Positions 45,307 through 54,880 of a stretch of 64,000 nt of DNA are shown here, piece after piece (positions within the stretch are counted from its first letter, which is position 1; every line of letters begins with the position of its first letter). Origin of the DNA: Gonatopus flavifemur (lineage: Eukaryota > Arthropoda > Insecta > Hymenoptera > Dryinidae); NCBI GenBank assembly GCA_018340375.1, contig JAFFJZ010000053.1, positions 806,001 to 870,000 on the forward strand, in the 5' to 3' direction. The notes under the pieces were generated by a model. That model did not search any database, was not told where the DNA came from, and saw only the letters and a program-made list of their open reading frames with translations. The position numbers and the translations under genes were made by a program.

Positions 45307-45693
45307 TAGTGTTGCCGCGAGCCGCAAAACGAGCCGTAACGAGCTTTAGATTCCAACTGGATTCAAATAGGACTATGAGACGTGAAAATTGTCTGAATAC
45401 TTGGTTGGATGGTCCTATAGTCTCATTCAAAAGTTCATATAAACTCGTAGTTCTGTAATTTGAATTTGCAACCGATTTCTACATCCAACAGCATAGGTCC
45501 AGCTCGAGTATAGATTGATTTAAAACTTTTTTCAATAAAGATATATCACAATTTGAACCTTCAAATTCAGTTGAAGGTCTGATAAATTGGATTTTGGGGC
45601 AATTTCGTTGACTAAAGAGCAGGTCACTTTGGATTCAGATAATTTGAAACCTGGAATTCGTTACGGCTTATTTTGCGGCTCGCGGCAACATTA
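45307..45693. mobile_element. hAT-type MITE with TAGTGTTGCCGCGAGCC ends
   Basis: 387 bp. Ends TAGTGTTGCCGCGAGCCGCA and GCGGCTCGCGGCAACATTA, with arms continuing through CGAGCCGTAACGA. Flanks TTCTTCGC and CTCTTCGC match at 7 of 8 positions. Confidence 0.85.
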
Positions 45694-45897
45694 CTCTTCG
45701 CTTATGATTCTGATGCGTTATATGCTATACAAAGATTATCGGAGAAGTTCGGTTAATGGCACTTAGTTTATCACATGAACCTCATCTTTCAGGATAAAGT
45801 GAGCATTTCATCAATATTCAGTCTTTTTCATTTTGGTAAGAGTCGATTCAATTTATAGCAGCTGGTGAATGTGAAAGTTTCGTTTCATGTGCATAAA

Positions 45898-48045
45898 ATG
45901 AAATTCACCAGAAGAGAAATTCTTGAGTTGCTTTCAAATTCACCAAAAAAAGATTCAGTTGTTACATACATATTAAATAAGCTCAATAAAAACGTAAGTG
46001 ATTTTGATAAAAAAAATATAGATTGTCTTAAGCTTGCATTATCAACTATCAAAAGACGGAATATAAAATTTGAGGCTGCAAATAGAATGACTGATAGATT
46101 TCTTTTGAAAAATAAAAAATGGCTTGATTCTGAATTCGTTTTACCTGATTTTATATTCAGATCCTCAGTAGCAGGTCCTGGTAGAAAATCTCTTGATTAC
46201 ACGGAGAAGTCTGATAGATCAAAAAGACGATATGTTTCAGCTATTAGTGCTGCCAATGCTAATGATCCACAAAGACTTCTATCGGCTGCACGTCATGCAG
46301 CTAATGTATCTGGACAAAATGATGTGAAGGTAATACTAAATGAAATAACAGAAAGTCCCTCTCGTGCTTCTAAGGTGATGAAATTAATGAATATGGCACC
46401 GTCTTCAATTATAAAGAAAACTCCTTTAGAAGCTCTAGTTTTTCTATTAGATCAATCTTTATCAAAGGAGACATACAATGCTATACGTCAAGAATCTAAG
46501 AATTGCGGAGCTGACATATGGCCAGCTTACAATAACTTAAGAGAAACTAAAAATATTTTGAGACCACCAAAAGATGACATTCTGATGAATGAACATATAG
46601 CACAGGTTTCCGTTCAATCACTATTGAACCATACAAGTAAACGAATAGTCGAAATGCAAGAAGAAGTTTTACTGAGAGTGATGGATACATATGCATTAAC
46701 AGAATCAGAATTTGTTTTAACATGTTCTTGGGGATTCGATGGTAGCAGTGGTCATTCAAGGTATAAGCAACGTTTTAATGTTGGTTCAGATAATGTCGGC
46801 TCAAATGATGAAAATATTTTTGCAACCACACTGATTCCTTCACAATTAACATGCCAAAATGGAGAGGTAATTTGGTACAACAATGCTTCACAATCTCCAA
46901 GATTTTGTCGTCCTATTAAATTAGAATTTATCAAAGAATCAGCGGAAGTGATTCTCTCCCAAAAATTGGAAATTCAAAATCAGATTGATCAATTAAATAC
47001 CTTGAGTATCGTGATGAGCAGTGGCCATGAAATAAGAATCCATTTTTCTATGCATTTAACTTTGATTGATGGGAAGGTATTGCAAATCTTAACAAACACC
47101 AAATCCTCACAGAGCTGCCCTATTTGCAAATCTACTCCAAAACAATTTAATATTATAAAGAATATTCTTGGGCAAACAAACACTTTTCTTCCTGATCAGA
47201 ACTCACTTCAGTATGGTGTTAGTCCGTTACATGCATGGATTAGATTGTTCGAATGTTGTTTGCACATAGCCTATCGAATGAATATTAAAAAGTGGCAGGT
47301 CAGAACTTATGAGCAGAAAAAGCTGTTTGCAGAACAAAAAGCTCAAATACAAAAATCCTTACATGATAAATTAGGTCTAATAGTCGATAAACCAAAATCA
47401 GGTGGTAGTGGTAGTACTAACGATGGAAACACGGCGCGTAGAGCATTCCAAAATGCAGATGTTTTCGCTGACTGTTTGAACATTGATTATCAGTTGGTGC
47501 ATAACTTTAAAATTATTCTCATTTCTCTTCCTTGCCAACTCCCTGTCAACGTAAAAAAATTCCAAGAGTTCTGTATGGATACAGTGAAATTATATATTTC
47601 CCTTTATCCATGGTACCCTATGCCATCCACAGTTCATAATATATTAGTTCATGCTGGAGACATAATGAAATACTGTGTTCTACCAATAGGTATGTTTGGA
47701 GAAGAGGCATCTGAATCTCGTAATAAAGACTAGAAAAGTTTTAGACTCAACCATAGTAGACATTGTAGCAGGGAAGCGAATTTGGAAGATTTGTTCTATC
47801 GCATAATGGATTCCTCTGATCCAATTGTATCCAACATGAGTATCATATCTCGAATTCGCAGAAGAAAACGATTGCCATTACCAGTGGAAGTCAGACAGCT
47901 ACTTTCGATAGATGACAGAGATAGTGATGATGATGATAATGATGAGTGCAAAACAGGAGATGTGGAACAGACTGAATTTAATTCTTTCAATGAATTGTTA
48001 GATGGGGTAGAATTATCTGATGAAGAAATCAGTGATAATGATTGA
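45898..48045 (+). pseudogene. Transib transposase (RAG1-related), one in-frame stop
   Basis: DDE transposase of the superfamily from which the RAG1 V(D)J recombinase derives. The ATG at 45898 opens 611 codons to a TAG at 47731-47733; the same frame then continues to 48045, 715 residues in all, a normal Transib length. Motifs: WGFDGSSGHS with Asp281 (RAG1 Asp600 context), LTLIDGK (Asp391), a CPIC zinc-binding pair, SPLHAWIRLFE, STNDGNTARR (RAG1 NGNFARK context), and GEEASESRNKD with Glu606 (RAG1 Glu962 context). The stop immediately follows NKD, where a Tyr is usual (TAT/TAC to TAG). The tail after the stop is acidic. No CACWATG-type terminal repeats were found on either side. Confidence 0.88.
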
Positions 48046-48642
48046 ATGAATATTAATTATAAATGATTGAAAAATGTTAACAAAACCACAAAAAAAACAA
48101 AAAAAAAGACAAAAGTGAAAAAAAGACAAAAAAAAATACAAAAAATGAGTGATAGAAAAAATACAAAAAAAAGTAAATGAAAAAAATACGGGATGTAAAT
48201 TCGGACTAGCAGCCTCCTTGTGGCACATCCTGGGTGCATAACTGCAGCGAATCTTAGCCGTGAATCAAGTTGTATAACTGAATTGTCGTTGCTTCATAAA
48301 AGTAAAGTGTGTGTATTTGGAAGGTATCTTATAGAATTTTTTCTGTAAGAAAAAGACAACTTTCGACAAAAAATTCATTAATAATTCGTAATTAGCAGCC
48401 TAAAAAACTCTAAATAACATTGTTCTCGCACACTTCATGAATTTCAATAATTTTGGATATCATATCGATTCCATCATCTTGAATTCCAAATTTTGTACCT
48501 AATGTGTAGAATTAACAACCTTGGCCACCACCAAACACAGGATTTTATTTCAAATCTTCGGAAATCATGTAGGTCTCACCATTCTAAATGAGGAATTTTG
48601 ACATCGAATTCGAAACCAGCGATCCCAAAAACCTCTTGGTGA
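48046..48642. other. A-rich tail and dispersed repeat units, no gene
   Basis: A-rich run at 48080-48190 follows the Transib gene. From about 48440, diverged units of the GATTCGAAATCAGCGACCCC repeat begin. Confidence 0.45.
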
Positions 48643-48866
48643 CACAGTAAAAAATTTTTCGTCATTGTGTAAAGTGTTAAAATTTGTGTGTCAAATATTC
48701 GTCATTTGCGAGTGTTGATTCAACACAATCATTGTGTTAACACAAATGGATTCAACACAATCGTTTGTGTCAACACAACGATTGTGTTGAATCAACACTC
48801 TAGAATGTTAAATATTCAACACACAAATTTTAACACTTTACACAATGACGAAAATTTTTTACTGTG
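48643..48866. mobile_element. MITE with CACAGTAAAAAATTTTTCGT ends
   Basis: 224 bp with near-perfect inverted arms of about 48 bases (CACAGTAAAAAATTTTTCGT and complement) and inner AACACAATCATTGTGTT-type repeats. GA lies on both sides. The ends and short duplication fit CACTA/EnSpm-type MITEs. It is inserted in a dispersed repeat array. Confidence 0.85.
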
Positions 48867-49115
48867 GAAGAGCCAAAGGGAATTCAATGGATTTGAAAAT
48901 GAAAATCCGTCGTGTTGGAACCGCTATATGGAATTTCCCAAATCTGAATACAGATTTGAAATCAGTGACCTTGAAAACCCCTCAGGAAAAAATTTTCAGG
49001 AAATTCGGTGAATTTCAACATTTGAGCCCGCCATACTGGATTCGCCATGTTGAATTTTCCCAATCTGACTGTAGATTCGGAATCAGCGACCTCAAAAATT
49101 TTTATATGCCAGGTT
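48867..49115. repeat. Diverged tandem units of the GCCATATTGGATTC repeat
   Basis: About 130-bp units with GGAATTTCCC/GAATTTTCCC, CAGATTTGAAATCAGTGACC and CAGATTCGGAATCAGCGACC. Related to 45050-45185 and 48440-48640. Confidence 0.65.
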
Positions 49116-49139
49116 CAGAACAATTCCGACGACATTTTT

Positions 49140-49465
49140 AATTTTGGCCACTTTTCCAGCTACCTGGCCCACTGTGTCACCGTTTGAATTTACATCCTTG
49201 CTTGAGCTGCTACTTTTGATTCCATCATCTTTTTTAGATGATTGTGCTTCTCGAACTTGTTGTATTTCATCATCTTGTGCTTCCGTCGTTTCTGACCTAC
49301 GTTTCTTTTCATAGTAAGCCTTGATTGAAGCGATTTTTTTGGAAGCATATTCGTTGAAACGACCAGTGTAATCATCGACATCTTCATTCTTTTTTGGTTT
49401 GTAAATATTATACAACCAATATTCATAATATTCTGAAATTATTTTTATCGATTTAAAAAATGTCA
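49140..49465 (-). other. Possible extra exon next to BEN gene
   Basis: After TAATTTCAG, a minus-strand frame encodes EYWLYNIYKPKKNEDVDDY, NEYASKKIASIKAYYEKKRR and a Ser-rich tail. It looks coding, but its phase does not join the BEN exon at 49713. It may be the terminal exon of that gene after a lost base, or part of another gene. Confidence 0.4.
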
Positions 49466-49962
49466 GGGCATAGTAAATGGTGGATATAAGGTTCAACAAT
49501 AAAAATATTAGAATTAAATGGGAATTTTCAAAATATTGAAACGAAATGAAGTTCTTCAAAATATTGAAATGAAATGAAAATTTTTTAAATATTGATATGA
49601 AACAAAAATTTTGATAATTGTTTCTTGATGAAATTGATTAGAAATAATTTGAATCGAATGATAAATGGAAGATTTCAGTCATTAGTGATTACTAACCTCG
49701 ACAAGCACTCACTTTCGTTGGACTTGCTTTTTTCAGTTGCAATTTCCCTTCTTTTGTTTTATTGCTCCCTTTTCCCGTCAATGTGCATCCCAATAAATCT
49801 TTTTCGGGTATGTTCGCTACTAACAAATTAGAAGCAAGCTGTCTGGGAGTTTTTGAATGATTCAAAACAGAATTCAATAAGGCTTCAGCCAACCAAATCC
49901 CTTTACCAAGATGTATCTATATAGAATGGAATAATGATAATTTCACAAAGTATATTCATATT

Positions 49963-50280
49963 CCCAAGCAGCAACAGAAATTCAACGTATATACGAAATA
50001 GAAACGTTCGTAGAATGTACGAATTAGATACGAAGAATATATAATGAATGTTCATGGAATAATCGAATGAGACTGTTCGAAATATACTTGGAACGTACAT
50101 AGTACGTACGAATTGTACAATATTCATTCAATCGACGTTCGATTGACGTCATATCGGATATTCAATTACATACGTTCGATGAACATGCATAGTATCTATA
50201 AAACGGTCTCATTGGAATGTGCATGGAACGTATTTCGAATATTCGGAGAACGTTCATAGTATATTCTGGTGCTACTTGGG
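49963..50280. mobile_element. MITE with CCCAAGCAGCA ends, TSD TT
   Basis: 318 bp, the longest of the CCCAAGTAGCA family, with TT on both sides. The interior is full of GAACGTGCATAGTAT-like and CGTACGAAT repeats. It lies between BEN exons 7 and 6. Confidence 0.8.
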
Positions 50281-51003
50281 TTCTATGAGAGAAGTTTTAA
50301 TCGTTGATTGAAACGAAATAACAATTGAAAATGATCAAAACAAGTATGTGAATCACATATACAAACGGCCTTCAGTTTGTTCGTATAAGTTAATGTATTC
50401 AGAAAGAAATTGCAAGCCATTGAAATTCTTCCTCATGTCGATTTTTCAATATACAATTCCAAGATTCGTTTTAATAAACGATTCAAACTTCCACAATATT
50501 GATATTTTGCGTATTGAATTATAAATTGTTTACCGTTTTATCACTTTCACGACGAGCACCGATTGGAACAAAATTTTGGTCATGTGAGAAGTCTTTTTCA
50601 ACGGCATTGATTTGAGTACGGACAGCTGAAATTTTATGTGCATTATATAAATATCACATACATAAAATAGATACCTGAAAGAATATGTTATTACTTTGCT
50701 CTCCTTCACTCCTCTTCACTAACATCTGCTGAAGTTTTGGATTCAAATAAATCAGTTGTTCCTTCTCTTTCTCTAATTCCGTTATCTTATCTTCAGCTTC
50801 TAGATTTTTTTCCTTCAATTTTTTCGATTTTTATCTTTCTTCAGAATGTCAATTTGCTTTTGCAATTCTTCAAATTTTTTTTCTGTTTGCCGAGGGTTTT
50901 CTGCCGATGGTGATAAAGATTTACCATTCACAATCTGAAAATTCATACTACTTCAAACTAAATAATCAATGATGACAGCAATATGAGTATTATTAAACAT
51001 CGA

Positions 51004-52075
51004 TAGAACTGTGGATGAGGCGCAGATGCTGCTCAACCAGACCATGCGTCGCGTCCGCTCCTGGATGGACGACCACGGCTTGCAGCTGGCATTGGCGAAG
51101 ACCGAGATCGTGCTACTCACGAAAAAGCATATCCCGCTCATCAGGGATATGCAGGTAGGAGAGGCGACGGTCCAGACGAAGGCATCGGTAAAGTACCTGG
51201 GGGTGTGCCTAGACTCCAGGCTTACCTTCTGGGAGGAGATAAGGAGGAGAGCGGACAAGGCGGCTGGAGTAACCACGTTGTTGAGCAGGGTCATGGCCAA
51301 TATTGGCGGCCCCCGACCCTCAAGAAGAAGGTTACTCCTACGAACCGCCGAGTCCATCATGCTCTACGGTGCCGAAGTCTGGGCTGACGCGCTGCGGTAC
51401 GAAAAATACCGAAAGCGCATGGCCGCAGTGCAGCGGAGAGGGGCCCTCCGCATCGCCTGCTCCTACCGCACGGTCTCGGAGCCAGCAGCGTTGGTCGTCG
51501 CGGGGGTCATTCCGATCGACCTCCTCGCCCAGGAGCGGAAGTTCGTCCACCACGGCGCTTCCGCCGTAGGAAGAGAAGAAGCGAGGCGCAAAGCAAGAGA
51601 TGTGTCCATGCGCGCCTGGCAAGAACGGTGGGAAGGGGAGTCGCGAGCCAGGTGGACGGCGAGGTTGATCCCTAGCCTCGAGCCCTGGCTCAGCCGTCAG
51701 CATGGGGAAGTTAATTACTTCATCACCCAACTGCTGGCGGCGCACGGTCTGTTCCAAGCTTACCTACACGAAATGGGTAAAGTGGCGGAACCAGACTGTG
51801 CTTTCTGCGACTCCCAACGAGATGACGCCCTCCACACGTTTTTTGAATGTGAAGAGTGGAGGGCGGAAAGGAGACGTCTCGAAGAGACATACGGCTGCGT
51901 GACCCCAGAGAACAACGTTGGGGTCATGCTGCTAGGCCAGGACGCATGGACCGATGTCGCCCGCTTCGTGGAGTCAGTCCTGCGACGGAAGAAGAGGGCT
52001 CTCGACGGGAGGGCCCTGAATGAATGAAAGAGACGGGTCAATTTCAATGGGGACGTTATTTATTCACGTGTTGAC

Positions 52076-52106
<31 letters not shown>

Positions 52107-52793
52107 TCTATTTATTCATTCACCTATTTATTTTCTTTTAATTACACCCGACGACAACCCTAGTGTGTCTCTTTTTCAACTCTCATGACTCCACCATCTG
52201 TGACATCACCTGTGATACCACCGCTAGGGTCGAGACTTTTAACCAATGTTATTTATACACAGCTTTTATTTATTTATACACCACTTTTATCTTCACATTG
52301 CTTTTATTTATACATCGTTTTTACTCATACATTGTTTTTTAGTTATACACCGATTTTATCTTCACAACGTTTTTATTTGCTGACCAGATTTATTTATGTA
52401 TTTATCCTATTTTATTATTGACTACACCTTTTCTTTGTGTTCTGTGACGTCCTTGTTGTATTTCATCTGTCCTTTGTATGTATTCATGACAAAGACGAAC
52501 GGTCTCGAGCAGAGTCCAGGATAAGGAGAGGGCCTCACAACAACAGAGGCCCCATAGGAGGCAGAAGGGCCAGGTGAAAACGGCCCGTAGGCCAGGGTAT
52601 CCCCCCCGAAGTAATGTGATAAACAGTTCCGGGGGGGAATCAATGCCTGTGAAGAGGGGGTTTTAGTGGGTAGACTGCGATAGGCAACAACCATCGTCAG
52701 CCACTGCAGGAGTCCCACACACCGGGGAGCAACTCAGCTCCCTGATGGTGCGTAACGCATTTCCCCCTCTACAAAAAAAAAAAAAAAAAAAAA
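51004..52793 (+). mobile_element. R1-like non-LTR retrotransposon, 5'-truncated
   Basis: Ends in a 21-A tail at 52773-52793. The imperfect 15-bp duplication (ATTATTAAACATCGA at 50989-51003; ATTAATCAACATCGA at 52793-52807) marks target-primed insertion. Much more GC-rich than its surroundings. It lies in intron 4 of the BEN gene, opposite in strand. A TATT microsatellite at 52074-52116 is in its 3' UTR. Confidence 0.88.
51005..52027 (+). CDS. C-terminal part of R1-clade reverse transcriptase ORF2
   Basis: The frame is open from the truncation point to TGA at 52027. It starts just after the expected YADD site: RRVRSWMDDHGLQLALAKTE, KYLGVCLDSRLTF and ESIMLYGAEVWADAL are the RT thumb region. The C-terminal zinc knuckle is CAFC...H....C (C-x2-C-x8-H-x4-C), typical of R1/TRAS-type ORF2. 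It has no start codon and no catalytic aspartates, so it is a dead fragment, although its frame is intact, which implies a recent insertion. Confidence 0.88.
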   Translation, partial: RTVDEAQMLLNQTMRRVRSWMDDHGLQLALAKTEIVLLTKKHIPLIRDMQVGEATVQTKASVKYLGVCLDSRLTFWEEIRRRADKAAGVTTLLSRVMANIGGPRPSRRRLLLRTAESIMLYGAEVWADALRYEKYRKRMAAVQRRGALRIACSYRTVSEPAALVVAGVIPIDLLAQERKFVHHGASAVGREEARRKARDVSMRAWQERWEGESRARWTARLIPSLEPWLSRQHGEVNYFITQLLAAHGLFQAYLHEMGKVAEPDCAFCDSQRDDALHTFFECEEWRAERRRLEETYGCVTPENNVGVMLLGQDAWTDVARFVESVLRRKKRALDGRALNE

Positions 52794-53263
52794 TTAATCA
52801 ACATCGAACCAAACTGTAACACAAGTGATAGAGTCATGAAAAAAATGTGCAAATAATACACCCAACAAAATATCCAATATATGTGTATATTATATAATAT
52901 GCTGTAGTATACATACCTTAGGCTTCACTTTATTTTTCGATACATTTGTACAATCCGTCATGGCTTTGTCCTCATTATTTTCTTCCACATTTTCCTTTTC
53001 ATTAATGGAGAGCGACTTCATACCTTCTACTTTCGACTTTGGATTGACTTCCCTCACAGGGTGAGAATTTTTATCAAAGTTTGAACAGTCAAGTGTTTTC
53101 AGCGGTAAATTATCTTTGCTTACACCATCTTGGATACTTGTATTCGCTTCAATCGGTGACTCCTAATTTCACAATTTATATATATATACAATGTGAATAA
53201 TGCAAAAGCGACGATAAAATTTCAATGTCCGACACGTGTTTTATTTTATAAAAAAATTCAATG

Positions 53264-53984
53264 AATATTGTACCTCTTCATCATTTTGGTCGATGGAGTC
53301 TTCAGCTAACTCCCCATTATTAGAATTGATTACATCATCGATGTTGTTTTGTGTATCGCGTATAGGGCTATCACTATCGATCCACTGCTTGCAACTTCTC
53401 TAATTTCACATGAAGTATACTTGCAAATCTTTTTGCATTTCCTTTCTATAATACAAGAAAGAAAATCATATAGTTGGGGAAAGGAATTCAAATATACATG
53501 TTCTCAAAATAAGAACCAATAAATAAATTTTACTTTTTTTGCTTCAGACTTCATTTTTTTCGAATTGTTGTTATTTTCTTCCATTTCATCAGCAGAGCTT
53601 AAAAAACGTTTGGATGCACAGCTTTGTCGTTTATCAGTATTATCTTTTATTCAATTGTTCAACTTCTCAATAGAATCTAAGAACAAAAAGTTTTTGATAA
53701 AAATAAATTGTCGTCACTTTTGAACTAGCACCACGGATTTCTTCCTCTATCTACCGGGGAGAGACGCATGAGTACCAGCGGAGGAGAGGTCTGTAATACT
53801 TATTCAGAAAACGAATCGTACACATGTGGACAGAAACTTTTAGGTTAGATGTGCCAAATATTTTCAATAAAATTCAACTCTTGAATGATTATAAATATTA
53901 CCTGCTGTAAAGATTACGTTAACATCAACGACAGTATCTTGGATGTTGGCACGATAGATTTTATTCCTTCTCAAAGTAATATCA
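53264..53984 (-). repeat. Segment duplicated at the right edge of the window
   Basis: Contains BEN exons 3 and 2 and most of exon 1. It matches 63280-64000 with an offset of 10016 and no difference that I can see. Confidence 0.9.
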
Positions 53985-54289
53985 CTTGTTAAAATCTTAT
54001 CTCGTACCAACTTGCACTTTTTATTCAGATCTGCGCCACTTAAGACTTTCACGTATACGTAATTCTCCATGGTCAGCGTGGTTACATCCGAATAATAATA
54101 GAATATACGAAGCGAACAAAAAACGGAGAAACGAGTGATAAACTTTTTCCCGTCTCTTGGTTTTTACCAATCCAGCTTGTACAGACTCTTTGCGCGTCTT
54201 CATCTTCACGTACTGCATAGAGTGCAAAAGGAGGGAATAACTGATCGCTGATCTGCTTTGATGCTTTTCACTGATTGGCGCCGCCATTA

Positions 54290-54475
54290 TAGACCTGCAA
54301 ATGGCGGAGCCAATCAATTCGTCGAACTGGGAAATGGCAGTTTGGTCACGTGATGCCATTACGCACCAACCGCTCACCGATAAGAGCTCCCCTATGTGTT
54401 GGTGGATAACGTAGTCACGTGATAACGCTGCGATTTGCCGCCTCGATGAATAATATCGCTTGGCAACGCTGCAGT
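54290..54475. mobile_element. Decayed relative of the 23374 hAT MITE
   Basis: Shares CGCTCACCGATAAGAG, TATGTGTTGGTG, GTCACGTGAT and GCTGCGATTT with 23374-23559 and ends GATAATATCGC...GCAACGCTG. It sits in the 5' flank of the BEN gene. Confidence 0.7.
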
Positions 54476-54880
54476 GCTTTGCGGAGTCAACAGAGCTATA
54501 GTTCATTTCACCAATGACTTCAATTATCTAATCTAACCTTAAATCTCCAGGTGGATGTCTTCTCTCAATTGTAACAGGTTCTAATAGATTCGTTGTACAG
54601 TCTACACATTATTCGAGAATCAATTGTTATCATTTTCATGTACAAAAAAGGAGGTATGCTGCATAAATGTATGAAGCATCATCGCTATAACGTGTACGAT
54701 CAGATTCAAAACATGATTGAAAAAACTGTAGATTTTCACATAGATACTAAATTACATCAGTGAACATGTATATATATATATATATATATATATATTTACT
54801 TATATATTTACCAACGAGTGTGATTGTTATTGATAATTTTCATCCTACATATAGTGCGTCCATAAGATTTGTGATACAAT

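Larger units (their letters stand above)
49713..54070 (-). pseudogene. BEN-domain gene, seven exons, with stop and frameshift
   Basis: Exons: 54070-53902 (ATG; MENYVYVKVLSG), 53676-53534, 53399-53274, 53162-52917, 50934-50695, 50625-50534, 49916-49713. All have GT/AG borders and join in phase. Exon 7 encodes the BEN domain (LGKGIWLAEALLNSVLNHSK, LASNLLVANI, LTGKG), a DNA- or protein-binding module of transcription and chromatin factors. Exon 5 is coiled-coil rich (FEELQKQIDILKK). Exons 2-4 are acidic and low complexity. A TGA interrupts exon 2 (LNN-stop-IKD), and exon 5 lacks one A in GATAAAAATCG. Either this is a pseudogene or the assembly has errors. BEN genes are often multicopy in insects, and exons 1-3 recur at the window end. 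Confidence 0.75.

Noticed and set aside
45700..48300. Transib terminal repeats of CACWATG type
   Set aside because: No such heptamer pair was found at plausible distance on both sides of the gene.
51303..51757. Long ORFs on both strands in the R1-like region
   Set aside because: They are GC-rich shadow frames of the reverse transcriptase ORF on the plus strand.
52074..52116. TATT microsatellite as a separate feature of interest
   Set aside because: It is inside the 3' UTR of the R1-like element and is an ordinary simple repeat.
54021..54506. 161-residue minus-strand ORF upstream of BEN
   Set aside because: It overlaps a decayed MITE and BEN exon 1 in another frame, with no domain.
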